Shown: one piece after another, positions 1 to 5,596 of the stretch | Layout of the letters: every line of letters starts with the position of its first letter | How positions within the stretch are numbered: position 1 is the first letter of the stretch | Origin: Abditibacteriota bacterium | Lineage (GTDB): Bacteria > Armatimonadota > UBA5829 | Assembly (NCBI GenBank): GCA_017958015.1 | Contig: JAGDDM010000291.1 | Span: 1 to 7,408 of the forward strand | Length of the DNA stretch: 7,408 nucleotides | Direction of reading: 5' to 3' | Notes under the pieces: model-generated | Databases searched by the model: none | Told to the model about the DNA's origin: nothing | Seen by the model: only the letters and a program-made list of their open reading frames with translations | Translations under genes and position numbers: made by a program

Positions 1-8
1 ATATATTC

Positions 9-26
9 AATGCAATCGCTTGCATT
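9..26. repeat. Perfect inverted repeat, 7-bp arms; cre/LacI-type operator or RNA hairpin
   Basis: AATGCAA and TTGCATT flank a four-base centre, TCGC. On DNA, positions 11-24 (TGCAATCGCTTGCA) fit the catabolite-responsive-element consensus TGNAANCGNTNNCA at every fixed position, and more generally the CG-centred operators of LacI-family regulators. As leftward RNA the same bases form a 7-bp hairpin with a GCGA tetraloop. The sequence does not decide between the two readings. No T-run follows, so it is not a terminator. Confidence 0.45.
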
Positions 27-35
27 AAGATTTTA

Positions 36-53
36 CCGCTTCATTAAAAGCGG
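36..53. repeat. Short hairpin CCGCTT/AAGCGG
   Basis: A 6-bp perfect inverted repeat with a six-base loop lies in the leftward leader. The flanks are not T-rich enough for a terminator. It is one of three stems spaced along the predicted leader RNA. Confidence 0.3.
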
Positions 54-87
54 CTCTGAAACTCACAATTCACACTCACACTATTCG

Positions 88-97
88 GTTTTCAAGC
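88..97 (-). promoter_or_regulatory. boxA-like motif in the leftward leader
   Basis: The minus strand reads GCTTGAAAAC, about 30 bases downstream of the predicted transcription start. The B. subtilis-type rRNA boxA contains CTTTGAAAAC, which differs at two positions here. The motif alone is weak. Its place behind a perfect promoter is what makes it worth recording. Confidence 0.3.
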
Positions 98-106
98 TAC
101 CGCGCC

Positions 107-119
107 GGGGCCACGCCCC
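107..119 (-). repeat. GC-rich hairpin at the 5' end of the leftward transcript
   Basis: GGGGC and GCCCC are separated by three bases, giving a 5-bp all-GC stem within about 20 bases of the predicted transcription start. No T-run follows on either strand, so it is not an intrinsic terminator. It may protect or structure the 5' end of the RNA. Confidence 0.4.
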
Positions 120-132
120 AAACGCAAGATAT

Positions 133-161
133 ATTATACCCGTATTCGCGGGCAATGTCAA
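133..161 (-). promoter_or_regulatory. Consensus sigma-70 promoter, leftward
   Basis: On the minus strand the -35 box is TTGACA (156-161) and the -10 box is TATAAT (133-138), separated by exactly 17 bases. Both match the consensus at all six positions. Transcription would start near 125-127 and run out of the window to the left. It lies only about 30 bases past the stop codon of the sugar-binding lipoprotein, so it serves a separate, later unit in the same direction. Confidence 0.8.
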
Positions 162-191
162 GCGTTTTTTCGAAAATTTGTCGGGATTTCC

Positions 192-1097
192 TTAATCTTT
201 AAGATTTTCCTTATTAATCACGGAGACTCCGGTGTCCACGTCGGTGTTCTCGATGGTTTCTCCCTTGAGGAGTTTGCCGGCGGCTTCCATGGCCATTCGA
301 CCCATAACTTCCGGGTTCTGGGCCATTACGCAGCGCAGGGAGCCGTCCTTAACGAGGGCGAGAATGGTGTCGGACTTATCGAAGCCCACGGCCACCACTT
401 TCTTGCCGGAGCTCTTAACGGCGTTGCCGGTGCCCACGGCGCAACCTTCGTTGGTGGCGTAGATTCCGGCGCAGCCCTCGGAGATATAGTTGTCGGCGAT
501 GTCCTGGGACTTGGCGGTTTCGCCCTCTCCGAACTGGGTGGGCAAAATCTCGTAGCCGGCTTTCTCCACCACGCTTCTGAAGCCCTTTTCCCGGAGACTT
601 GTGGACACGATGGAAGGATTGACGCTGACGATACCTATTTTGCCCTTTTCGATTCCGGCTTCCTTGAGGCCCTTGAGCATTTCCTCACCGGCTATCCTGC
701 CCGCCTTTTCGTTGTCGGTGGCGAAAATGGCCTCCGCCTTCAGATTGGCGGGAGAATCCACGTAGATAATCTTCACGCCCTGGGACTGGGCGTCCTTCAA
801 CGCGGCTGTCACCGCGTCGGGACCGTTGACGGCAATCAATATGGCCGCGGCGCCGTCGGCCACGGCGTTGTTGATGCGCTCAATCTGCTGGGCGTCGTCC
901 TTCTTGTCCGGCGCCATCCACTTGTACTCCACGCCCTCGAGGTCGGCAGCCGCCTCCTTGGCCCCCGCGTCCACGGAAACCCAGTGCCGGTCGCTGCTGT
1001 CCATTGTGATGAGAACGACTTTCTTGGTGCCGCCGCCGCAACCGACCAGCGCGATAACGGCCGCGACAAGCGCGAACAAAGCGATAATTCTTTTCAT
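192..1097 (-). CDS. Sugar ABC transporter substrate-binding lipoprotein (ribose-type)
   Basis: This 301-residue protein is the extracytoplasmic receptor of the importer encoded just upstream. The N-terminus is a lipoprotein signal: K2-R3, a hydrophobic core, then lipobox L17-V-G-C20, so it should be anchored by lipidated Cys20. The remainder matches the periplasmic-binding-protein type 1 fold of the RbsB family. By hand alignment with E. coli RbsB, several ribose contacts are kept: Asp114, Arg169, Asn216, Asp240 and Gln260. RbsB's Arg90 is replaced by Ser115, and its stacking Phe pair falls in an Asp-Arg-His-Trp stretch (36-39). A related but different sugar is therefore likely. The start is supported by AGGAG (1104-1108) six bases upstream. 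It follows the permease by 13 bases and is the last gene of the operon. No intrinsic terminator follows it. Confidence 0.9.
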   Translation of the reverse strand: MKRIIALFALVAAVIALVGCGGGTKKVVLITMDSSDRHWVSVDAGAKEAAADLEGVEYKWMAPDKKDDAQQIERINNAVADGAAAILIAVNGPDAVTAALKDAQSQGVKIIYVDSPANLKAEAIFATDNEKAGRIAGEEMLKGLKEAGIEKGKIGIVSVNPSIVSTSLREKGFRSVVEKAGYEILPTQFGEGETAKSQDIADNYISEGCAGIYATNEGCAVGTGNAVKSSGKKVVAVGFDKSDTILALVKDGSLRCVMAQNPEVMGRMAMEAAGKLLKGETIENTDVDTGVSVINKENLKD

Positions 1098-1110
1098 GAT
1101 TTTCTCCTAT

Positions 1111-2109
1111 TTATGAGGCTTTCTTCTGCCCCGTTCTTATAATGACGTCGAGAAGGACGGATATGACCACGATGACGCCGATGACGATGTTCCGAATCGC
1201 CACCGGCGCTCCGGCGAACTGGAGTCCGTTCTGCAAAACGCCCCAGATGCCGGCGCCCACGATTACTCCGGAGAGGAGTCCGGTGCCGCCCAAAGTGGAC
1301 ACGCCGCCGATAACCGCCGCGGCAACGGCGTACATTTCGTACATGTTGCCCGCGTCCATGGTGCCCTGCCCCGCGGTGGCGCAGGTGATAAGACCCACCA
1401 CGCAGGAGCAGAATGCCGCCACAAGGTAGGCCTTAATCGTGGTGGCCGCCACGTCCACGCCGGAGAGCTTCGCCGCCTCCGGGTTGCTGCCGATGGCATA
1501 CATATGCCGGCCGGTGCGGGTTTTGCTCAGCACGAAGTTGAACACCAGGAATATAACGAAGGCAATCCAAACGGTGTTGTAAACATTAAAATCGCCTATC
1601 CTAAAGGAGCCGTAGTAGAACAGGTTGCGGAACCAATCAGCCGCGGGACCGATGGCGTCGGTATTCAGATTGTGGTTCACAATCTGGGCGATACCCCGGC
1701 AGACGGTCATGGTGCCCAGCGTGGCGATGAAAGGCGGTATCTTGCAGGCGGCCACAAGCAGACCGTTCAACAGACCCACCGCGAGGCAGGACACCAAAGT
1801 AATCGCCAGGGCGGCGTTCACGTCCATGCCGTGGGACATAAGCGTGGCGGAAATCATGCAGCTCATGCCCACCACGGAGCCTATGGACAAATCGATATTG
1901 CCGGTGATGAGCACGTAGGCCTGGCCGATGCCGATGAGGAGAATGGGCGCCAACTGCCGCAGAAGATTGGAAATGTTCCGCTCGGAGCAGAAGTTGTAGT
2001 TGATGCACGAGAACACCGCGAAGAGAACGAGAAGTCCCACGGTAACGGTGAACACCTGCCCCATTCCCCGCAGGGCGAGGAAATCGGATATTATGCTTTG
2101 TTTTTTCAT
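1111..2109 (-). CDS. Sugar ABC transporter permease (RbsC family)
   Basis: This 332-residue integral membrane protein forms the transport channel; E. coli RbsC has 321 residues. Hydrophobic segments run along the whole chain, about 8-10 of them. Family hallmarks are ITGNIDLSIGSVVG (residues 68-81), the IPPFIATLGTM segment (124-134), and the cytoplasmic loop TGRHMYAIGSNPEAAKLSGV (199-218) that contacts the ATPase. The start codon overlaps the ATPase stop as ATGA (2106-2109). An AAGGAAG ribosome site lies inside the end of the ATPase gene (2120-2126), indicating translational coupling. Membership of the CUT2 simple-sugar group is secure; the sugar is not determined. Confidence 0.92.
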   Translation of the reverse strand: MKKQSIISDFLALRGMGQVFTVTVGLLVLFAVFSCINYNFCSERNISNLLRQLAPILLIGIGQAYVLITGNIDLSIGSVVGMSCMISATLMSHGMDVNAALAITLVSCLAVGLLNGLLVAACKIPPFIATLGTMTVCRGIAQIVNHNLNTDAIGPAADWFRNLFYYGSFRIGDFNVYNTVWIAFVIFLVFNFVLSKTRTGRHMYAIGSNPEAAKLSGVDVAATTIKAYLVAAFCSCVVGLITCATAGQGTMDAGNMYEMYAVAAAVIGGVSTLGGTGLLSGVIVGAGIWGVLQNGLQFAGAPVAIRNIVIGVIVVISVLLDVIIRTGQKKAS

Positions 2110-3620
2110 TGATCGGTCGCTTCCTTACGGGAAAAATCCGTGGCGCGGCGGAGTATTTCTTCCTGTGTCGCGTCCTCGGCCATCATTTCGCCGGTGACTC
2201 TGCCGCCGCACATCACGATAATTCTGTCGCTGACGCCCATGACCTCCGGCATTTCGGAGGACACGAACATGACGCCCATGCCCGCCAGCTTCAGCTCGTT
2301 CATAAGTCTGTAAATCTCAACCTTGGCCGCCACATCGATACCCCTTGTGGGCTCGTCGAAGATAACCACCCGGCTGTGGCCGGAAAGCCACTTGGCCACA
2401 ACAACTTTCTGCTGGTTGCCGCCGGAGAGCGTGTCGGCGTCGACTTCCGGTGTGGGGAGTTTTATTTTGAAATCGGAAACCGCATGGGATACCATGTCCG
2501 CCTCTTTGCGGCGGTTCACTTTGCCGAAAAGGTTCGAAAGCATGTCCAGATTGGGCAGGGAAATATTTTCACGCACCGGCAACCGCGTGCAGAGTCCGTC
2601 CTTTTTCCGGTCCTCCGGAGCCAGGACTATGCCCGCCTTGATGGCATCCCGAGGAGAGTTGATTTTAAGCGTTTTGCCGTCGAGAACCACCTCGCCGGAG
2701 TCCTTTTTGTCCGCGCCGAAGAGAGCCCTCGTCATCTCCGTGCGGCCCGCTCCCATGAGACCGGCCACACCCAATATCTCGCCTTCGTAAAGGTCGAAAC
2801 TCACGTCCTTCACCGCTTTGCCCGCGGAGAGGCGCTTTACTTCCAAAATCTTTTTGCCCCGCTCGCATCGCGCCTTGGGGAACTTCTCGGTGATCTCCCG
2901 CCCCACCATGTCGGCGATGATTGAGTCCATGGTGGTGTCTTTGAAGTCGGAGGAGGAGATATATTTGCCGTCCCTCATAATCGTCACGCGGTCCGCGATA
3001 TGCTCCAGCTCCTCCAGGCGGTGGGAGATATAGACGATGCCCTTGCCCTCGCTTCGGAGTTTGCGGATAATCTCGAACAGGTCCTCAATTTCCTTGGCGG
3101 TGAGAGCGGAGGTGGGCTCGTCCATAATGAGAATCTCGGCGTCGGCGGAAAGGGCCTTGGCGATTTCCACCATCTGCTGCTTGGACACGGCCAAATTCCC
3201 CACAACGGTGTCCGGGGAAATGTCCATGTTGAGACGGGCGAGAACTTCGCGGGTCTCCTCGTTCATCTTCCGGCGGTCCACAACCATACCCTTCATGGGC
3301 TCCCGGCCCAGGAATATGTTCTCCGCCACGGTGAGATGACCGCACATATTCAGCTCTTGGTGAATCATGGCGATACCCAGGGCCGCCGCGCTTTGGGGAG
3401 TGAGATCGCCGCAGGGCTTGCCGAATATTATCATCTCGCCGGAATCTCTGCCCTGCACGCCACGCAAAATCTTCATGAGTGTGGACTTGCCGGCGCCGTT
3501 CTCCCCCAAAAGAGCCAAAACCTCGCCGGATTTCAGGTTAAAAGACACGTCGTCCAACGCCCGAACGCCCGGAAAGGTCTTTACGATATGACTCATTTGT
3601 ACGATATATTCACCGTTCAT
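2106..3620 (-). CDS. Sugar ABC transporter ATP-binding protein, two fused nucleotide-binding domains (RbsA/MglA family)
   Basis: This 504-residue cytoplasmic ATPase powers sugar import. Domain 1 has Walker A GENGAGKST (39-47), Q-loop HQE (87-89), a degenerate signature around LAVSKQQ (143-149), Walker B ILIMDEP (163-169) and H-loop His200. Domain 2 has the family's usual modified Walker A GLMGAGRT (287-294, Arg for Lys), a full signature LSGGNQQ (398-404), Walker B VVIFDEP (418-424) and a Ser-Ser-Glu in place of the H-loop His. Both domains are complete and show the normal asymmetry of CUT2 ATPases. The first ATG is preferred because the distance to FPGVRAL (residue 16) is normal for the family. 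It has no ribosome site, and its promoter places transcription start at or next to this ATG. The alternative start, Met9 at 3596, also lacks a good site. Confidence 0.93.
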   Translation of the reverse strand: MNGEYIVQMSHIVKTFPGVRALDDVSFNLKSGEVLALLGENGAGKSTLMKILRGVQGRDSGEMIIFGKPCGDLTPQSAAALGIAMIHQELNMCGHLTVAENIFLGREPMKGMVVDRRKMNEETREVLARLNMDISPDTVVGNLAVSKQQMVEIAKALSADAEILIMDEPTSALTAKEIEDLFEIIRKLRSEGKGIVYISHRLEELEHIADRVTIMRDGKYISSSDFKDTTMDSIIADMVGREITEKFPKARCERGKKILEVKRLSAGKAVKDVSFDLYEGEILGVAGLMGAGRTEMTRALFGADKKDSGEVVLDGKTLKINSPRDAIKAGIVLAPEDRKKDGLCTRLPVRENISLPNLDMLSNLFGKVNRRKEADMVSHAVSDFKIKLPTPEVDADTLSGGNQQKVVVAKWLSGHSRVVIFDEPTRGIDVAAKVEIYRLMNELKLAGMGVMFVSSEMPEVMGVSDRIIVMCGGRVTGEMMAEDATQEEILRRATDFSRKEATDQ

Positions 3621-3626
3621 AAATTA

Positions 3627-3655
3627 ATTATAACCCAAAAGCCCCGGCCTTGCAA
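3627..3655 (-). promoter_or_regulatory. Promoter of the sugar ABC operon, leftward
   Basis: On the minus strand -35 is TTGCAA (3650-3655, four of six consensus bases) and -10 is TATAAT (3627-3632), with a 17-base spacer. The expected start point, 6-7 bases after the -10, falls at 3620-3621, the A of the ATPase ATG or one base before it. An 8-bp palindrome CTTGCAAG (3649-3656) covers the -35 box and could be a regulator half-site. Confidence 0.7.
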
Positions 3656-3706
3656 GACGGCAATATTCGGCAGACGTGAATTTGACGGTTCGTTTTAGAA
3701 ATTCCG

Positions 3707-3735
3707 TTGACAAAAAATTATCGCGGTGTTATAAT
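3707..3735 (+). promoter_or_regulatory. Consensus sigma-70 promoter of the ligase/ACT operon
   Basis: -35 TTGACA (3707-3712) and -10 TATAAT (3730-3735) are both perfect and are separated by 17 bases. The transcript should begin near 3742, giving a leader of about 28 bases before the ligase ATG. The TTG of the -35 box is in frame with the ligase and could be mistaken for its start codon. The -35 box lies about 50 bases from that of the divergent sugar operon. Confidence 0.88.
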
Positions 3736-3753
3736 AAAATCGAATATAATCAC

Positions 3754-3760
3754 AAGGAGA
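3754..3760 (+). promoter_or_regulatory. Ribosome binding site fixing the ligase start
   Basis: AAGGAGA lies nine bases before ATG at 3770. It selects that ATG over the in-frame TTG at 3707, which is inside the promoter and would not be transcribed. Confidence 0.9.
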
Positions 3761-3769
3761 ACCCTATTA

Positions 3770-5077
3770 ATGTATTGGGACAAACAACACGAATGTATGG
3801 ACCGCGAGGCGCTGACGAAGCTCCAGAGCGAGCGGCTTTGCGCCACCGTTAAGCGGGCATACGAGAACGTTCCGGCCTACACCAAAAAGTTCGACGAAAT
3901 CGGACTCAAGCCGGAGGACATCAAGGGAATCGAGGATTTGCACAAGATTCCTTTTACGGTAAAGACGGACTTCCGCGACAACTACCCCTTCGGGTTGTTT
4001 GCCACCGATATGGATGACGTAGTCCGCGTCCACGCCAGCTCCGGAACCACCGGCAAAGCCACGGTTGTGGGCTACACCAAAAACGACATCGACTGTTGGG
4101 CCACCATGGTCGCCCGCCAGCTGGCCGCCGGCGGCGTGGGCAGCAAGGATATCGTTCAGGTCGCCTACGGCTACGGCCTTTTCACCGGCGGTCTGGGACT
4201 TCACTACGGCGCGGAAAAAGTGGGCGCCACCGTCATCCCCATCTCCACCGGCAACACCAAGCGGCAGATAACGATGCTTCAGGACATGGGCGCCACCGCA
4301 ATCGCCGGCACCCCCAGCTACATTCTCCACATCGGCGAGACCGTGAAGGAAATGGGCATCGATCCCAAGACGCTGCCGGTTAAGGTATCCATCATGGGCG
4401 CGGAGCCCTGGACCGAGGAAATGCGCAAGGAGATAGAGGAACTTCTGGACATCGACGCGCTGGACATCTACGGTCTCAGCGAAGTCATGGGTCCCGGCGT
4501 CTCCTACGAGTGTCTCGAAAAGCACGGCCTCCACATTAACGAGGACATGCTTATCGCCGAAATCATCGACCCGGACACCGGCGAACAGCTGCCGGACGGC
4601 AAACAGGGCGAGCTTGTGTTCACGTCCCTCACCAAAGAGGCGTTGCCCTTGCTTCGCTACCGCACCAAGGACATCACCTATCTGGATCCGGAACCCTGCG
4701 CCTGCGGCCGCACCTTCAAGCGGATGCACCGCATTTTGGGCCGCTGCGACGACATGCTCATCATCAGAGGCGTCAACGTGTTCCCCTCCCAGATCGAGAC
4801 CGTCATTTTCAACATCGAGGGCATCGAGCCCCACTACCAAATCGTGGTGGACAGAGACGAGCGCAGACTGGACGACATGGAAGTCTGGGTGGAAGTATCC
4901 CCGGACGTCATCTCCGGCGAAGTCCGCACACTGGAAAAACTCAACAAGAAGATTACCCACGATCTCAGATCCCTTCTGGGCATCGGCTGCAAAGTTAAAC
5001 TGGTGGAGCCCCTCTCCATCCCGCGCAGCGAAGGCAAATCCAAGCGCATCATAGACAAAAGAGAGGTGTACAAATGA
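3770..5077 (+). CDS. paaK: Phenylacetate-CoA ligase family enzyme (aryl-acid:CoA ligase, AMP-forming)
   Basis: This 435-residue member of the adenylate-forming superfamily should activate phenylacetate or a related aryl acid to its CoA thioester using ATP, in the cytoplasm. Motifs in order: phosphate-binding SSGTTGK (90-96), IMGAEPW (208-214), adenine-site DIYGLSEVMGPGV (232-244), CACGR (310-314), YRTKDIT (297-303), hinge GRCDDMLIIRGVNVFPSQIE (324-343), and a C-terminal GKSKR (422-426) offering the catalytic lysine. Length is normal for PaaK. The start is set by the AAGGAGA site and a perfect promoter. No aerobic phenylacetate-degradation genes are seen. An ACT-domain gene overlaps its 3' end, an arrangement common in anaerobes, where the enzyme is thought to act on aryl acids from aromatic amino-acid fermentation. 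The family is secure; the substrate is inferred. Confidence 0.9.
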   Translation: MYWDKQHECMDREALTKLQSERLCATVKRAYENVPAYTKKFDEIGLKPEDIKGIEDLHKIPFTVKTDFRDNYPFGLFATDMDDVVRVHASSGTTGKATVVGYTKNDIDCWATMVARQLAAGGVGSKDIVQVAYGYGLFTGGLGLHYGAEKVGATVIPISTGNTKRQITMLQDMGATAIAGTPSYILHIGETVKEMGIDPKTLPVKVSIMGAEPWTEEMRKEIEELLDIDALDIYGLSEVMGPGVSYECLEKHGLHINEDMLIAEIIDPDTGEQLPDGKQGELVFTSLTKEALPLLRYRTKDITYLDPEPCACGRTFKRMHRILGRCDDMLIIRGVNVFPSQIETVIFNIEGIEPHYQIVVDRDERRLDDMEVWVEVSPDVISGEVRTLEKLNKKITHDLRSLLGIGCKVKLVEPLSIPRSEGKSKRIIDKREVYK

Positions 5078-5505
5078 AAGTAAAACAGATTTCCATCTTT
5101 ATCGAGAACAAACCCGGCAGACTCCTTAAGGTCACCCGCACCCTGGCCGACGCCGGCATCAACATCCGCGCCCTCTCCGTGGCCGACACCGTGGACTACG
5201 GACTTATGAGACTCATCGTGGACGACTACGTCATGGCAAGAGACGTCCTGGCGGAAGCCTCCGTCACCGTGGCCCTCACCGACGTCATCGCCGCGGAAAT
5301 TCCCGACGTGCCCGGCGGCCTCAACGGCGTGGTGGAGATTCTCTCCGAAGCCGGAATCAACATCGAATATATGTACGCTTTCTCCGGCAACACCGGCAAG
5401 GGCGCCATCGACGTGTTCAGAGTGGACGACATCGAGGGCGCGGAAAAGCTCCTTGAGTCCAAGGGCGTCAAGACCCTGTCCCAGGGAGACGTGGAAAAGA
5501 TATAA
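5074..5505 (+). CDS. Double ACT-domain protein, probable amino-acid sensor
   Basis: This 143-residue protein is two ACT modules in tandem with nothing else attached. Module 1 (about 4-70) has IENKPGRLLKVTRTLADAGI, and module 2 (about 72-140) has the matching PDVPGGLNGVVEILSEAGIN. Both follow the ACT pattern of strand, P-G-x-L turn, helix and A-G-I-N-I. ACT domains bind amino acids and regulate enzymes, so it may tune the ligase or sense an aromatic or branched amino acid; that is inference. The ATG overlaps the ligase stop as ATGA, with AGAGG (5062-5066) seven bases upstream, so the two are translationally coupled. It lacks any catalytic or DNA-binding domain and ends just before a strong terminator. 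It resembles acetolactate-synthase small subunits only in the ACT portion. Confidence 0.88.
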   Translation: MKVKQISIFIENKPGRLLKVTRTLADAGINIRALSVADTVDYGLMRLIVDDYVMARDVLAEASVTVALTDVIAAEIPDVPGGLNGVVEILSEAGINIEYMYAFSGNTGKGAIDVFRVDDIEGAEKLLESKGVKTLSQGDVEKI

Positions 5506-5520
5506 ACGCACGGAAAAACA

Positions 5521-5550
5521 AAGGCATCGCGAAAGCGGTGCCTTTTCTTT
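5521..5550 (+). terminator. Intrinsic terminator of the ligase/ACT operon
   Basis: AAGGCATCGC pairs with GCGGTGCCTT around a GAAA (GNRA) loop: ten pairs including one T-G wobble. TTTTCTTT (5543-5550) follows. It begins 15 bases after the ACT stop. An A-rich tract on its left side (5513-5522) would give a T-run on the other strand, so it might also work leftward, though no leftward gene ends here. Confidence 0.9.
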
Positions 5551-5563
5551 ATATCCTCCGTTA

Positions 5564-5572
5564 TGCTATAAT
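5564..5572 (+). promoter_or_regulatory. Extended -10 promoter of the glycosyltransferase operon
   Basis: TGCTATAAT (5564-5572) is an extended -10 (TGn) joined to a perfect TATAAT. At the expected -35 spacing there is only TTTCTT, inside the T-tract of the preceding terminator, so the extended -10 would have to compensate. Transcription would start near 5579, giving a leader of about 18 bases. Confidence 0.65.
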
Positions 5573-5585
5573 AGAGAAAAGAATC

Positions 5586-5590
5586 GGGAG
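5586..5590 (+). promoter_or_regulatory. Ribosome binding site fixing the GTG start of the first GT8 gene
   Basis: GGGAG lies six bases before GTG at 5597. An ATG at 5595 overlaps the GTG but is out of frame. The upstream in-frame codons run back through the promoter and terminator, so they cannot be the start. Confidence 0.8.
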
Positions 5591-5596
5591 ACGAAT

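Larger units (their letters stand above)
1..127 (-). other. Structured untranslated leader of a leftward transcript; gene lies beyond the left edge
   Basis: No convincing protein gene is present here. A 61-codon plus-strand reading frame lacks a ribosome site and family features. Read leftward, this stretch lies just after a perfect promoter and can form three hairpins (107-119, 36-53, 9-26), the last closed by a GCGA (GNRA) loop. At 88-97 the minus strand reads GCTTGAAAAC, sharing TTGAAAAC with the boxA antitermination element of Firmicutes rRNA leaders. A strong promoter, structured leader and boxA-like motif together suggest a stable-RNA operon, possibly 16S rRNA, starting left of the window. 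That identity is inference; the leader of a protein gene with an RNA-structured or LacI-type control site is the alternative. Confidence 0.4.

Noticed and set aside
62..80. Short CTCACA/TTCACA repeats, considered as a CRISPR or iteron fragment.
   Set aside because: There are only three imperfect six-base units with no spacers. This is simple-sequence character, with too little for an array or origin.
10..195. A 61-codon plus-strand reading frame at the left edge.
   Set aside because: It crosses the inverted repeat, the hairpins and the leftward promoter, has no ribosome site, and gives no recognisable protein.
1504..2112. A 202-codon plus-strand open frame opposite the permease, and a similar one at 2109-2924 opposite the ATPase.
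   Set aside because: Their His/Gly/Ala-rich translations have no motifs and lie antisense to genes with complete family hallmarks.
287..2924. Modified Walker A (Arg for Lys) and missing H-loop His in ATPase domain 2, considered as damage.
   Set aside because: This asymmetry is normal in the RbsA/MglA family and is not a sign of a broken gene.
3745..3750. A second TATAAT downstream of the ligase -10 box.
   Set aside because: There is no -35-like sequence at the right distance (3722-3727 is GC-rich), and a start from it would leave too short a leader for the AAGGAGA site.
3707..3769. N-terminal extension of the ligase by 21 residues from TTG at 3707.
   Set aside because: That TTG is the first half of the perfect -35 box, so the codons are upstream of the transcript start. 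ATG at 3770 has a strong ribosome site and gives the normal family length.
3767..4960. A 397-codon open frame on the minus strand opposite the ligase.
   Set aside because: It reflects GC-rich codon use in the ligase gene. It has low-complexity Gly/Ala/Val/His composition, no domain motifs and no ribosome site.
5453..5596. N-terminal extension of the first GT8 gene back into the ACT gene.
   Set aside because: The stretch contains the end of the ACT gene, the terminator and the extended -10 promoter. GTG at 5597 with GGGAG upstream aligns exactly with the start of copy 2.
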